From: Cyanobacteria bacterium OH_CDB_58
GTDB lineage: Bacteria; Cyanobacteriota; Vampirovibrionia; Gastranaerophilales; Gastranaerophilaceae
NCBI GenBank assembly: GCA_023435965.1
Contig: JAEZLC010000010.1
Coordinates: 1 to 6,607 of the forward strand
Length of the DNA: 6,607 bases
Direction: 5' to 3'
The notes beneath the pieces were generated by a model. The model searched no databases and had not been told where the DNA came from. It saw nothing but the letters and a program-made list of their open reading frames with translations. The number at the start of each line of letters is the position of its first letter. Within the stretch, counting starts at the first letter, position 1. Position numbers and translations under genes: made by a program. This document shows, in pieces, positions 1 through 6,282 of the stretch.

Positions 1-148
1 TGAAAAAATAGTGTATTTTAGCGTAAACGATGCAAAATGTTGTGCAAAAATACCTGTAGAAAAAGCCGTTTCTGATGAGTTAAAATTAAAAATCGACACG
101 AACAGCTTATTATTTTTCGATGTCGAAACACAAAGACTCATAGCATAA
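1..148 (+). CDS. C-terminal end of an ABC transporter ATP-binding protein (MalK/UgpC type), partial
   Basis: Only the last 48 codons are present, read from base 2 to the TAA at 146-148; the rest lies before the window. The visible peptide runs from EKIVYFSVNDAKCC to LLFFDVETQRLIA. This matches the closing part of the TOBE (OB-fold) domain that follows the ATPase core in MalK, UgpC and MsmX-like subunits, which usually end in a '(L)HLFDxETGxRI' strand. Such subunits power sugar or glycerol-phosphate uptake on the cytoplasmic face of the membrane. No Walker motif or signature can be checked here because that part is missing, so substrate and family assignment rest on the tail alone. No convincing terminator hairpin follows the stop, so read-through into the next gene is possible. 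Confidence 0.7.
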   Translation, partial: EKIVYFSVNDAKCCAKIPVEKAVSDELKLKIDTNSLLFFDVETQRLIA

Positions 149-194
149 AACAAAGTCAAAATCCTTGAATGATAAGAAATATGCCCTTATAAAT

Positions 195-223
195 TTGACA
201 AAGATGATGCATTAAAATACAAT
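195..223 (+). promoter_or_regulatory. Sigma-70-type promoter for the radical SAM gene
   Basis: A perfect -35 box TTGACA lies at 195-200 and a 5-of-6 -10 box TACAAT at 218-223, separated by exactly 17 bases. This is the best promoter match in the window. The usual start point about 7 bases after the -10 box falls at about 230, which is the A of the ATG of the radical SAM gene. The transcript would then have essentially no 5' leader. There is no Shine-Dalgarno sequence between the -10 box and the ATG, which agrees with this. The start point is inferred from spacing, not observed. Confidence 0.72.
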
Positions 224-229
224 TTTAGT

Positions 230-1210
230 ATGAAATACAAAAGTTGCCACCTACTAGAACACGGGATTTATTTCTATTACGACAGCATACAAGTGTGCTG
301 TTTTTTGACAGGAAAAGGCGGCAAATCATTCCATCTAAACCCTGATTACAAGGGAGAACAAATCAACTGGGAACAACTCATTGAGCAAAAAAAACAATTG
401 AGAGAAAATCATAGAAAAGGCATAATTCACCCCAATTGCGAAGGATGTTTCAATCTGGAAGAAAAAGAGTGGGACAGTGAAGATTACATAAACACCATTT
501 ATATATCTCACTGGACAAAATGCAACTGTAACTGCACATACTGCTATACCGAAGAAAATAAAAAAATTTTTAACACACACAAGAATTACAAACTGATGCC
601 CATCTTAAAAGAAATGGAAGCAAAAGGGATTTTAAAATTTGATCAACACGGATATTTTGCATTTGGGGGAGGAGAACCTGCGGTTTTAAACGAATTCGAT
701 AAAATTTTCAACTATCTGGCAAAAAACAAACCCAGACAAATGTACGTAAATTCTTCAGGAATAAAATTCATCGACTGCGTCGCTAAAGGTTTAAAAAACG
801 ACAACATTGAGTTAACCGTTTCAATAGATGCAGGATCAAGAGAAGTTTATAAAAAGATCAAAAAAATTGATGCCTACGATAAAGTATTGAAACACTTAAA
901 GAAATATGTTTCTAAACAAGGGAACTGCAAGGATAAAGTCCGATCCAAATACATAATCATACCTGATGTAAACGATTCAAAAGAAGAAATCGAAAAATGG
1001 CTTCAGGATTCTGTAAAAATAGGGATTAAACACGTCGTCGTAGATATTGAAGGACAATGGTTCTTGAAAAACAGAGAGAATATGCCTCAAAATGCTTATG
1101 ACTTGATTGAATATGTGGAAAACAGGACGAAAGAACTGAACCTTGGATTATTTTATTTCAGCTATGCCGACCAATTAAGGCATGAAAGAGATAAAACAAT
1201 TGTTAAGTAG
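230..1210 (+). CDS. Radical SAM protein with cysteine-rich N-terminal region
   Basis: The 326-residue product carries the radical SAM CX3CX2C cluster motif at Cys98, Cys102 and Cys105 (TKCNCNCTYCY). A GGGEP motif at 146-150 is the glycine-rich, SAM-binding strand of the family. The protein should therefore hold a [4Fe-4S] cluster and cleave S-adenosylmethionine to start a radical reaction; the substrate is unknown. Before the core, residues 1-80 carry more cysteines (Cys6, Cys23, Cys24, and a CEGC at 70-73) around an aromatic LLEHGIYFYYDS segment. These could bind a second cluster in the manner of SPASM-type domains, but at the N-terminus rather than the usual C-terminus. Cys100 inside the core motif is extra. 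The start at 230 is the only early ATG (next Met is residue 123) and keeps Cys6; it has no ribosome binding site but a strong promoter ends just before it. The 3' end overlaps the convergent neighbour by 8 bp. No precursor peptide gene is visible nearby. Confidence 0.85.
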   Translation: MKYKSCHLLEHGIYFYYDSIQVCCFLTGKGGKSFHLNPDYKGEQINWEQLIEQKKQLRENHRKGIIHPNCEGCFNLEEKEWDSEDYINTIYISHWTKCNCNCTYCYTEENKKIFNTHKNYKLMPILKEMEAKGILKFDQHGYFAFGGGEPAVLNEFDKIFNYLAKNKPRQMYVNSSGIKFIDCVAKGLKNDNIELTVSIDAGSREVYKKIKKIDAYDKVLKHLKKYVSKQGNCKDKVRSKYIIIPDVNDSKEEIEKWLQDSVKIGIKHVVVDIEGQWFLKNRENMPQNAYDLIEYVENRTKELNLGLFYFSYADQLRHERDKTIVK

Positions 1211-2435
1211 AAAGATTTTCGACTATTCCTTTTAATGCAATCTTTACATGGGCATAATTAAGCCCCCCTTGCATATAAGCTGCATAAGGCTCTCTTAAAG
1301 GGCCGTCAGCCGATAGCTCTATTGTAGAGCCTTCAATAAAAGATCCTCCTGCCATTATAAGTTTATCATCATACCCAGGAACTTCATCCGGAATAGGAGT
1401 CAGATATGACTCTACAGGAGAATATTGTTGAAGGGTTTTGCAGAACTTTAGTAATGGTTCTTCTTTTCCGAATTTTATAGTTTGAATGATATCTGTCCTT
1501 GTTTCATTAGGTTTAGGCGTAGATACAAAACCTATATCTTCAAAAACCTGAGAAGCTAATATCGCCCCTTTGACAGATTCTGAAACAATAGATGGAGCCA
1601 TGAAAATACCCTGAAACATAAGTCTTGACTGATTAAACATCGCCCCGCCTTCAGCACCGATGCCGGGAGCCGTTAATCTGCAAGCTGCTAAATCAACAAA
1701 TCTTGCTTTTCCCGCAACATATCCGCCGGCTTCAACTATTCCACCGCCCGGGTTTTTAATGAGAGAACCAGCCATCAAATCAGCACCAACTTCTGTTGGC
1801 TCAAATTTTTCTACAAACTCTCCATAGCAATTATCAACAAAACATATACATTCAGGATTTTTTGTTTTTGCAATTTTAATAATTTCTTTAATCGTTTCAA
1901 TATTCAACGATTTTCTCAATGAATACCCTCTGGAGCGTTGTATCAAAATCATTGTTGCTTGCTCATCTATCGCATTTTCTATAGCGTTTAAATCAACATC
2001 CATTCCGTTGATAAGAGGTACTTCAGCATAGTCTACGCCGTGACCAATTAATGACGCTCTATGATCACCTCTTTTACCTATAACTTCTTCCATGGTGTCA
2101 TATGGTGCACCTGCAATAGAAATAAGCTTATCTCCATGCCTTAAATTACCAAAAAGACAGCAAGCTAAAGCGTGCGTTCCTGAGACAAATTGAGTTCTTA
2201 CAACTGCTTTTTCCGCTCTGAAAATATCCGCGAAAACGTTATCTAAAGCCTCACGACCAAGATCGTCATGCCCATATCCTGAAACAGAAGAAAAATGTTC
2301 TGCTCCAATTTTATACTTTCTAAAAGCACTTAATACTTTTTCCTGATTAAACTCTTTTATTTCATCCACTATTTCAAAGACCGGTTTGACTTTTGACTGA
2401 GCAGATTCAATTATTTCAATACTATTCCAATTCAT
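1203..2435 (-). CDS. PLP-dependent methionine gamma-lyase family protein ('aluminium resistance protein' family)
   Basis: This 410-residue protein looks like a full member of the Met_gamma_lyase/aluminium resistance family, fold-type I pyridoxal-phosphate enzymes such as B. subtilis YnbB. Counted from the chosen start: SGTHAL at 85-90 fits the phosphate-binding loop; FVDNCYGEF at 199-207 contains the Asp (201) expected to pair with the pyridine nitrogen; SLIKNPGGG at 224-232 gives Lys227 as the likely Schiff-base lysine. The YGHDDLGRE segment (54-62) is also typical. By homology it may act on sulfur amino acids in the cytoplasm, but the true substrate of this family is not settled, and the aluminium name comes from an old cloning phenotype. 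The frame stays open to an ATG at 2511-2513, but those 26 extra residues (MNSIQPIKFFLH...) are unlike the family and would run into the divergent gene's control region, so the ATG at 2433-2435 (MNWNSIE) is preferred. No clear Shine-Dalgarno is seen there. It is convergent with the radical SAM gene. Confidence 0.85.
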   Translation of the reverse strand: MNWNSIEIIESAQSKVKPVFEIVDEIKEFNQEKVLSAFRKYKIGAEHFSSVSGYGHDDLGREALDNVFADIFRAEKAVVRTQFVSGTHALACCLFGNLRHGDKLISIAGAPYDTMEEVIGKRGDHRASLIGHGVDYAEVPLINGMDVDLNAIENAIDEQATMILIQRSRGYSLRKSLNIETIKEIIKIAKTKNPECICFVDNCYGEFVEKFEPTEVGADLMAGSLIKNPGGGIVEAGGYVAGKARFVDLAACRLTAPGIGAEGGAMFNQSRLMFQGIFMAPSIVSESVKGAILASQVFEDIGFVSTPKPNETRTDIIQTIKFGKEEPLLKFCKTLQQYSPVESYLTPIPDEVPGYDDKLIMAGGSFIEGSTIELSADGPLREPYAAYMQGGLNYAHVKIALKGIVENLST

Positions 2436-2503
2436 ATTTTCATGTAAACACAAAATAGCGAAGCATTCAAATAAAATGTGTAAAAAAAACTTTATGGGTT
2501 GTA

Positions 2504-2535
2504 TTGAATTCACGGTTTTTGAAGTAAAATATTAT
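2504..2535 (+). promoter_or_regulatory. Weak candidate promoter for the LCP-nitroreductase-hisG-mazG cluster
   Basis: The 130-bp divergent gap (2436-2565) must hold start signals for the cluster and for the opposite gene. On the + strand the best -10-like box is TATTAT at 2530-2535 (5 of 6). A TTGAAT at 2504-2509 could be its -35 box, but the 20-base spacer is longer than the preferred 16-18. An alternative -10, TATAAA at 2539-2544, has no -35 partner at good spacing. On the - strand I see only poor matches, such as TTGAAT at 2470-2465. No operator palindrome or riboswitch-like structure is evident. Confidence 0.25.
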
Positions 2536-2550
2536 TACTATAAAAATTTA

Positions 2551-2556
2551 AGAGAG
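2551..2556 (+). promoter_or_regulatory. Probable ribosome binding site deciding the LCP gene start
   Basis: AGAGAG lies 9 bases before the ATG at 2566-2568 and is an acceptable purine-rich Shine-Dalgarno site. The alternative in-frame ATG at 2476 has no such site upstream. This supports the shorter, 438-residue LCP protein. Confidence 0.4.
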
Positions 2557-2565
2557 TTTACACTG

Positions 2566-3882
2566 ATGAGAGAATTTAGAAACAAAGACGAACAATATAA
2601 TATCTTTTTAAAATATAATGAAACTGACAAAAAAGAATCTAAAAATTTAGAAAAAACCATATCAGCTCTAGTTGTTTTAACACTCGTTATCTCAATAGGA
2701 GCTTTTTTATTTTCGTTCTTCAATAGCGAAAATGAAATTGCAATAAACATCAAGACAGCAGTTTCATCATTCTTTGGCAAGCTGGGAGCAGGCAAACAGG
2801 CGAACAAAAATTTTGACCTGCAATTTTTAAACAGAAGACAGAACATTTTGCTTGTTGGGGTAGACTCTAACGGCTCAAACTCAGATCCTTTTTTAGGAAC
2901 AAGGTCAGACACAATGATTCTTGTAAATATTGACCCTAGAGACAGAAGCATCAATGCGATTTCAATCCCCAGAGACAGTAAAGTCTATTTGGCAGGAGAT
3001 CATGGGGTTCAAAAAATAAATGCAGCACACGCTCTTGGGGGTATCGAACTTACAAAGAAAACTGTTGAAGATACCTTAGGAGTAAAAATAGATAACTACG
3101 TTCTGGTTAACAATGAATGTGTAAGAAAACTAGTAGATGCAATCGGCGGAGTCCCTATCTACATTGAAAAAGACATGTATTATAACGATTACTCAGGAAA
3201 CCTTCATATTAACTTATCAAAAGGTATCCATGTCTTAAACGGAAATGACGTTGAGGGGTATCTTAGATACAGAAAAGACGGACTTGGAGATATCGGAAGA
3301 ACTTCAAGACAGCAATGGTTCTTAAAAGCTTTACTCGAAAAGTTACAAACTCCTGAAGCAATTACGAAAATTCCAGAAGCACTAAAAATTGCTAACGCAT
3401 ACGTAAAAACAGATATGAACTTATATCAAATGTCACAATATGCGGCATTAGCGAGAGGTATCGACCTTGATAGCGTTGAAGTTTCAACACTTCCGGGAGG
3501 ACCGAACAAAAAAGGCTACACGAGCTATTGGATTCTAGACCCCGAAAAAACTCAAGAAGTAGTAGACAGAATGGTCTACAGAAGAAAACCTGATTTCAAT
3601 GAAACAAAACTTGTTGCAGGCATCATGTATTCTTTTGATAAAGAAGAAGAAGCAATGAAAATCAAAGACAGACTGAAAGAAAACGGATATGAAGTAAACT
3701 GCATAGGCAGAGCTCACCTTCCTCACTCTCAAGTGATAGGACATAACGCAGCTGTCACAAGTGATTTTGTATACTGGTTAAAGAAAAAAGTTCCAGAAGT
3801 TAAACACTCTCAATTTGTATACGATCCAGTTAGAATGTACTGCGTACAGAGTGATTTTACAATAATTGTAGCAGGTTCATAA
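2566..3882 (+). CDS. LytR-CpsA-Psr (LCP) family glycopolymer ligase with C-terminal LytR_C domain
   Basis: The 438-residue product is built like a membrane-anchored LCP phosphotransferase. Residues 1-30 are charged and cytoplasmic, 31-52 (TISALVVLTLVISIGAFLFS) form one membrane segment, and the rest should lie outside. The LCP domain spans about 93-265: NILLVGVD (93-100), TRSDTMIL with Arg113/Asp115, SIPRDS with Arg136/Asp137, then LRYRKD (233-238), and IGRTSRQQWFL with Arg245 and Arg248. These arginines and aspartates bind the pyrophosphate of the polyprenyl-linked glycan donor and Mg2+. Family members move teichoic acid, capsule or other secondary polymers onto peptidoglycan; which one here cannot be told. 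A second domain (about 347-436, ending DFTIIVAG) resembles LytR_C, although the usual early 'VLNG' strand is not obvious. The frame is open back to an ATG at 2476, but the 30 extra residues lack a ribosome site and cover the promoter region. It leads the cluster; the nitroreductase begins 15 bases after its stop. Confidence 0.88.
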   Translation: MREFRNKDEQYNIFLKYNETDKKESKNLEKTISALVVLTLVISIGAFLFSFFNSENEIAINIKTAVSSFFGKLGAGKQANKNFDLQFLNRRQNILLVGVDSNGSNSDPFLGTRSDTMILVNIDPRDRSINAISIPRDSKVYLAGDHGVQKINAAHALGGIELTKKTVEDTLGVKIDNYVLVNNECVRKLVDAIGGVPIYIEKDMYYNDYSGNLHINLSKGIHVLNGNDVEGYLRYRKDGLGDIGRTSRQQWFLKALLEKLQTPEAITKIPEALKIANAYVKTDMNLYQMSQYAALARGIDLDSVEVSTLPGGPNKKGYTSYWILDPEKTQEVVDRMVYRRKPDFNETKLVAGIMYSFDKEEEAMKIKDRLKENGYEVNCIGRAHLPHSQVIGHNAAVTSDFVYWLKKKVPEVKHSQFVYDPVRMYCVQSDFTIIVAGS

Positions 3883-3897
3883 GCCTAAGGAAAAAAT

Positions 3898-4554
3898 ATG
3901 TTATTAGACATCATTAAACAAAGATCAAGCGTAAGAAATTTTTCAGAGAAAACCATATCCGGGGACGAAATAAAAGAAATACTAGAAGCGGCCAGACTCG
4001 CACCATCATGGATGAACGTGCAGCCATGGCATTTTATTGCGGTTACAGATCCTCAAACAAAATCAGATTTGAGCAACCTTGCAAACGGGCAAAAACAGGT
4101 AGCACAAGCTTCTCATGTCATTTTGATAATTGCAGATTTGAATGCCTGGAATAAAGACAGATTTTCAAAAATACTCAAAATGAGAGAAGGGATGACAGAA
4201 GAAAGACTCGAATACATATTCAACAACTCAGGGTTATACCCGAAACTAAGAGGCGAAGATATGGTTGTTACAAGAACCATAGAACAATGCACCTACGCAA
4301 TAGATCATATAATATTACAATCAAAACATTTAGGTATAGACTCATGCATAATAGGGGCTTTTGGCAACGAATTGACGCTTTTCAACCCTGAGCTATACAA
4401 GGAAATAAAAGAAAAATTAGAATTACCTGAAAATAACTTCATAGCGGCAATGGTGGCACTTGGCTACAAGAAACAGGACACAACTGTTCCCTCAAAAATT
4501 CGCAAGGATTTTGACGAAGTTATATCAAAAGAAGTTTACGGAAATAAGTTTTAA
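3898..4554 (+). CDS. Nitroreductase family flavoprotein
   Basis: The 218-residue product fits the usual size of FMN-dependent nitroreductase-family oxidoreductases. RSSVRNF at 9-15 supplies the N-terminal FMN-phosphate-binding Arg/Ser cluster, LAPSWMNVQPWHF at 34-46 is the family's second flavin-contacting segment (the common form is APSxxNxQPW), and LGIDSCIIGAF (145-155) and MVALGYKKQ (185-193) are the C-terminal FMN-binding elements. Such enzymes normally dimerise and use NAD(P)H to reduce quinones, nitro compounds or other acceptors; the natural substrate cannot be predicted. An AAGGA ribosome site at 3887-3891 lies 6 bases before the ATG and supports this start. The gene follows the LCP gene by 15 bases and precedes hisG by 14, so it is probably cotranscribed with both. 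Nothing in the sequence ties its chemistry to either neighbour. Confidence 0.88.
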   Translation: MLLDIIKQRSSVRNFSEKTISGDEIKEILEAARLAPSWMNVQPWHFIAVTDPQTKSDLSNLANGQKQVAQASHVILIIADLNAWNKDRFSKILKMREGMTEERLEYIFNNSGLYPKLRGEDMVVTRTIEQCTYAIDHIILQSKHLGIDSCIIGAFGNELTLFNPELYKEIKEKLELPENNFIAAMVALGYKKQDTTVPSKIRKDFDEVISKEVYGNKF

Positions 4555-4568
4555 ACGGAAGGTTAAAA

Positions 4569-5435
4569 ATGGATATTTTAAAAATCGCAATCCCTAACAA
4601 AGGAAGACTCTCAGAAAAAATATACGAATTACTTAATAGTGCCGGATTAACCTTTCCGTCAAAAGATGAAAGAACTTTGCAAGTAACGACAAAAGATGGG
4701 AAATATTCTATTATTTTTGTCAGAACACAAGACATTCCAAGATTTGTTGAAGATGGTGTAGCAGACATCGGATTTACCGGATTTGACATCGTTACAGAAC
4801 TAAAAGCCAATGTTGACAAGGTAATGGATTTAGACTTCGGGTATTGCGAAATGGTAGTTGCAGTAAAAGAAGAAGATCCCTATAATTCATCAAAAGAACT
4901 TCCTGAGCAAATTAAAGTGGCAACATCATTCCCTAATATTGCAAGAGATTACTTCGAAAGCCTTGGCAAAACTCCTAAGATAATTGAAGTTTCAGGGGCC
5001 ACAGAAATAACTCCAAGACTAGGACTTGCAGATGTAGTTGTAGACATAACTTCATCAGGATCAACTCTTAAATCAAACAAATTAAAAATAATTGACAAAA
5101 TTTTAGAATCAACAGCAATCGTAATCGCAAGAAAAGATCTTACTCAAACCCAAACAGAGAAAACTAACAGCTTGATAAGAGCGTTAGAATCCGTTATTGA
5201 AGCTAGAGAGAAAAAATATCTTATGGTAAATATACCAAAGGCTTCTTTAAACCAACTTAAGGAATTTTTACCGGGTCTTTCAGCACCTACAGTCACTACA
5301 CTTCTTGGGGACGATGAAAAAGCTGTAGTTCATGTTGTAGTAGACAAAGACAAAGTTTATGAAAGCGTAGAAAAACTAAAAGCTATAGGTGGTCAAGGGA
5401 TATTGATTATGACAGTGGATCAGATGGTGAAATAA
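4569..5435 (+). CDS. hisG: ATP phosphoribosyltransferase, long form (HisG)
   Basis: HisG carries out the first, committed step of histidine biosynthesis, joining ATP and PRPP to give phosphoribosyl-ATP and pyrophosphate in the cytoplasm. The 288-residue protein opens with the typical KIAIPNKGRLSEKIYELL (5-22), has the DIGFTGFD segment at 66-73, and carries the PRPP-binding loop DVVVDITSSGSTLKSN at 155-170. Residues from about 216 to 286 (YLMVNIP ... GGQGILI) form the extra C-terminal domain that marks the long form. In characterised long enzymes this domain gives histidine feedback inhibition, and the HisZ subunit needed by short forms is not required. A GGAAGG ribosome site at 4557-4562 lies 6 bases before the ATG. 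The stop overlaps the mazG start as TAATG, so the two are likely translationally coupled. No other his gene is in the window. Confidence 0.95.
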   Translation: MDILKIAIPNKGRLSEKIYELLNSAGLTFPSKDERTLQVTTKDGKYSIIFVRTQDIPRFVEDGVADIGFTGFDIVTELKANVDKVMDLDFGYCEMVVAVKEEDPYNSSKELPEQIKVATSFPNIARDYFESLGKTPKIIEVSGATEITPRLGLADVVVDITSSGSTLKSNKLKIIDKILESTAIVIARKDLTQTQTEKTNSLIRALESVIEAREKKYLMVNIPKASLNQLKEFLPGLSAPTVTTLLGDDEKAVVHVVVDKDKVYESVEKLKAIGGQGILIMTVDQMVK

Positions 5436-6202
5436 TGAATTACCCAAACCTTGAAGAACTTATTAAAATAATTGAAGTACTCCGCTCAGAAAACGGCTGT
5501 GCATGGGACAGGGAACAAACTCACGGTTCTCTAAAAAGAAATATGATAGAAGAAGCCTACGAGGCAGTTGATGCAATCGACAACAATGACCCTAAACACT
5601 TGCAGGAAGAGCTTGGCGACGTTCTTTTACAGGTTGTCCTTCACTCTCAAATAGCGCAGGAATCTAACACTTTTAACATTGAAGATGTAGCGGGCAGAAT
5701 AAAAGATAAGCTTATACACAGACATCCTCATGTCTTTGGTAATGTAAAAGTTTCAAATACAGAAGAGATCCTTGAAAATTGGGAAAAACTTAAAAAAGAA
5801 GAAAAACCTCACCGAACATCAATTATGGACGGTATTTCAAAATCCCAAGCTGCATTAATGAGTGCTCAAAAAATAAGCAAAAAAGCAGTGAGCGTCGGCT
5901 TTGAATGGCCAAGCGAAGATTCCCTCTGGGAATGCGTCCACTCTGAGTTATGCGAATTTAAAGAAGCAAAAACTCACGAAGAAAAAGAAGATGAACTTGG
6001 AGATATCCTCTTTGCTGTAGTAAATCTCGCAAGATGGAACAAAATAGACGCAGAACAGGCTTTATTAAAAGCAAACAAAAAATTTATACAACGTTTTAGA
6101 CAAATGGAAGAACTGGCTCAAAAAGAGCTTGAGCAACATTCATTTGAAGAATGGGATAATCTTTGGAAACAGGCGAAAGAATTTATTAAGTCTAAAAGTT
6201 AG
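5435..6202 (+). CDS. mazG: Nucleoside triphosphate pyrophosphohydrolase MazG
   Basis: The 255-residue product has the full two-domain MazG layout. The N-terminal domain starts with the family signature LRSENGCAWDREQTHGSL (16-33) and has metal-binding acidic motifs EEAYE (39-43) and EELGD (58-62). The second domain has ELCEF (171-175) and EDELGD (185-190), followed by ILFAVVNLARW as in E. coli MazG. Both sets of acidic residues look intact. The enzyme hydrolyses NTPs and dNTPs to the monophosphate and pyrophosphate, clearing non-canonical nucleotides and affecting (p)ppGpp-related stress in E. coli. The ATG uses the last A of the hisG stop codon, with GGTGA at 5426-5430 as the ribosome site inside hisG. 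It ends the four-gene cluster and is followed by a hairpin terminator. The MazG fold is shared with HisE, the enzyme after HisG in the histidine pathway, so a role there is conceivable but unproven. Confidence 0.94.
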   Translation: MNYPNLEELIKIIEVLRSENGCAWDREQTHGSLKRNMIEEAYEAVDAIDNNDPKHLQEELGDVLLQVVLHSQIAQESNTFNIEDVAGRIKDKLIHRHPHVFGNVKVSNTEEILENWEKLKKEEKPHRTSIMDGISKSQAALMSAQKISKKAVSVGFEWPSEDSLWECVHSELCEFKEAKTHEEKEDELGDILFAVVNLARWNKIDAEQALLKANKKFIQRFRQMEELAQKELEQHSFEEWDNLWKQAKEFIKSKS

Positions 6203-6229
6203 CTTATTTAGTTTTTATTTTTGCTAGTA

Positions 6230-6260
6230 AAAAGGTCCGGATGTATAATCCGAACCTTTT
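6230..6260. terminator. Bidirectional Rho-independent terminator between mazG and ppdK
   Basis: The arms AAAAGGTCCGGAT (6230-6242) and ATCCGAACCTTTT (6248-6260) pair with a single C-A mismatch around the 5-base loop GTATA. A-rich sequence on the left and T-rich on the right give each strand a U-tract: CCTTTTATT after the hairpin for mazG, and TTTTTACTAG in the other direction for ppdK. Its place between two converging genes fits a shared terminator. Confidence 0.85.
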
Positions 6261-6282
6261 ATTAATTATTTAACAATAATTA

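Noticed and set aside
169..192. Tiny open frame (MIRNMPL) before the radical SAM gene, as a possible leader or precursor peptide
   Set aside because: It has only seven codons, no ribosome site, and lies upstream of the strong promoter, so it would not be on that transcript.
149..194. Possible terminator after the ABC ATPase gene (ATAAG...CTTAT)
   Set aside because: The stem is only about 5 A/T-rich pairs with no following T-tract, too weak to call.
335..580. 81-codon open frame on the - strand inside the radical SAM gene
   Set aside because: It is antisense to the N-terminal and core cysteine motifs, gives a Phe/Val-rich translation typical of antisense A-rich codons, and has no ribosome site or recognisable domain.
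2538..2954. 138-codon open frame on the - strand over the LCP gene start
   Set aside because: It is the antisense of a strongly supported LCP coding region and its translation is low-complexity Ser/Leu/Phe without family features.
3535..3744. 69-codon open frame on the - strand within the LCP gene
   Set aside because: The Phe-rich translation mirrors Lys/Glu-rich codons of the real gene; no start signal or motif is seen.
4520..4819. 99-codon open frame on the - strand over the nitroreductase-hisG junction
   Set aside because: It covers the conserved N-terminus of HisG in antisense and shows no coding features of its own.
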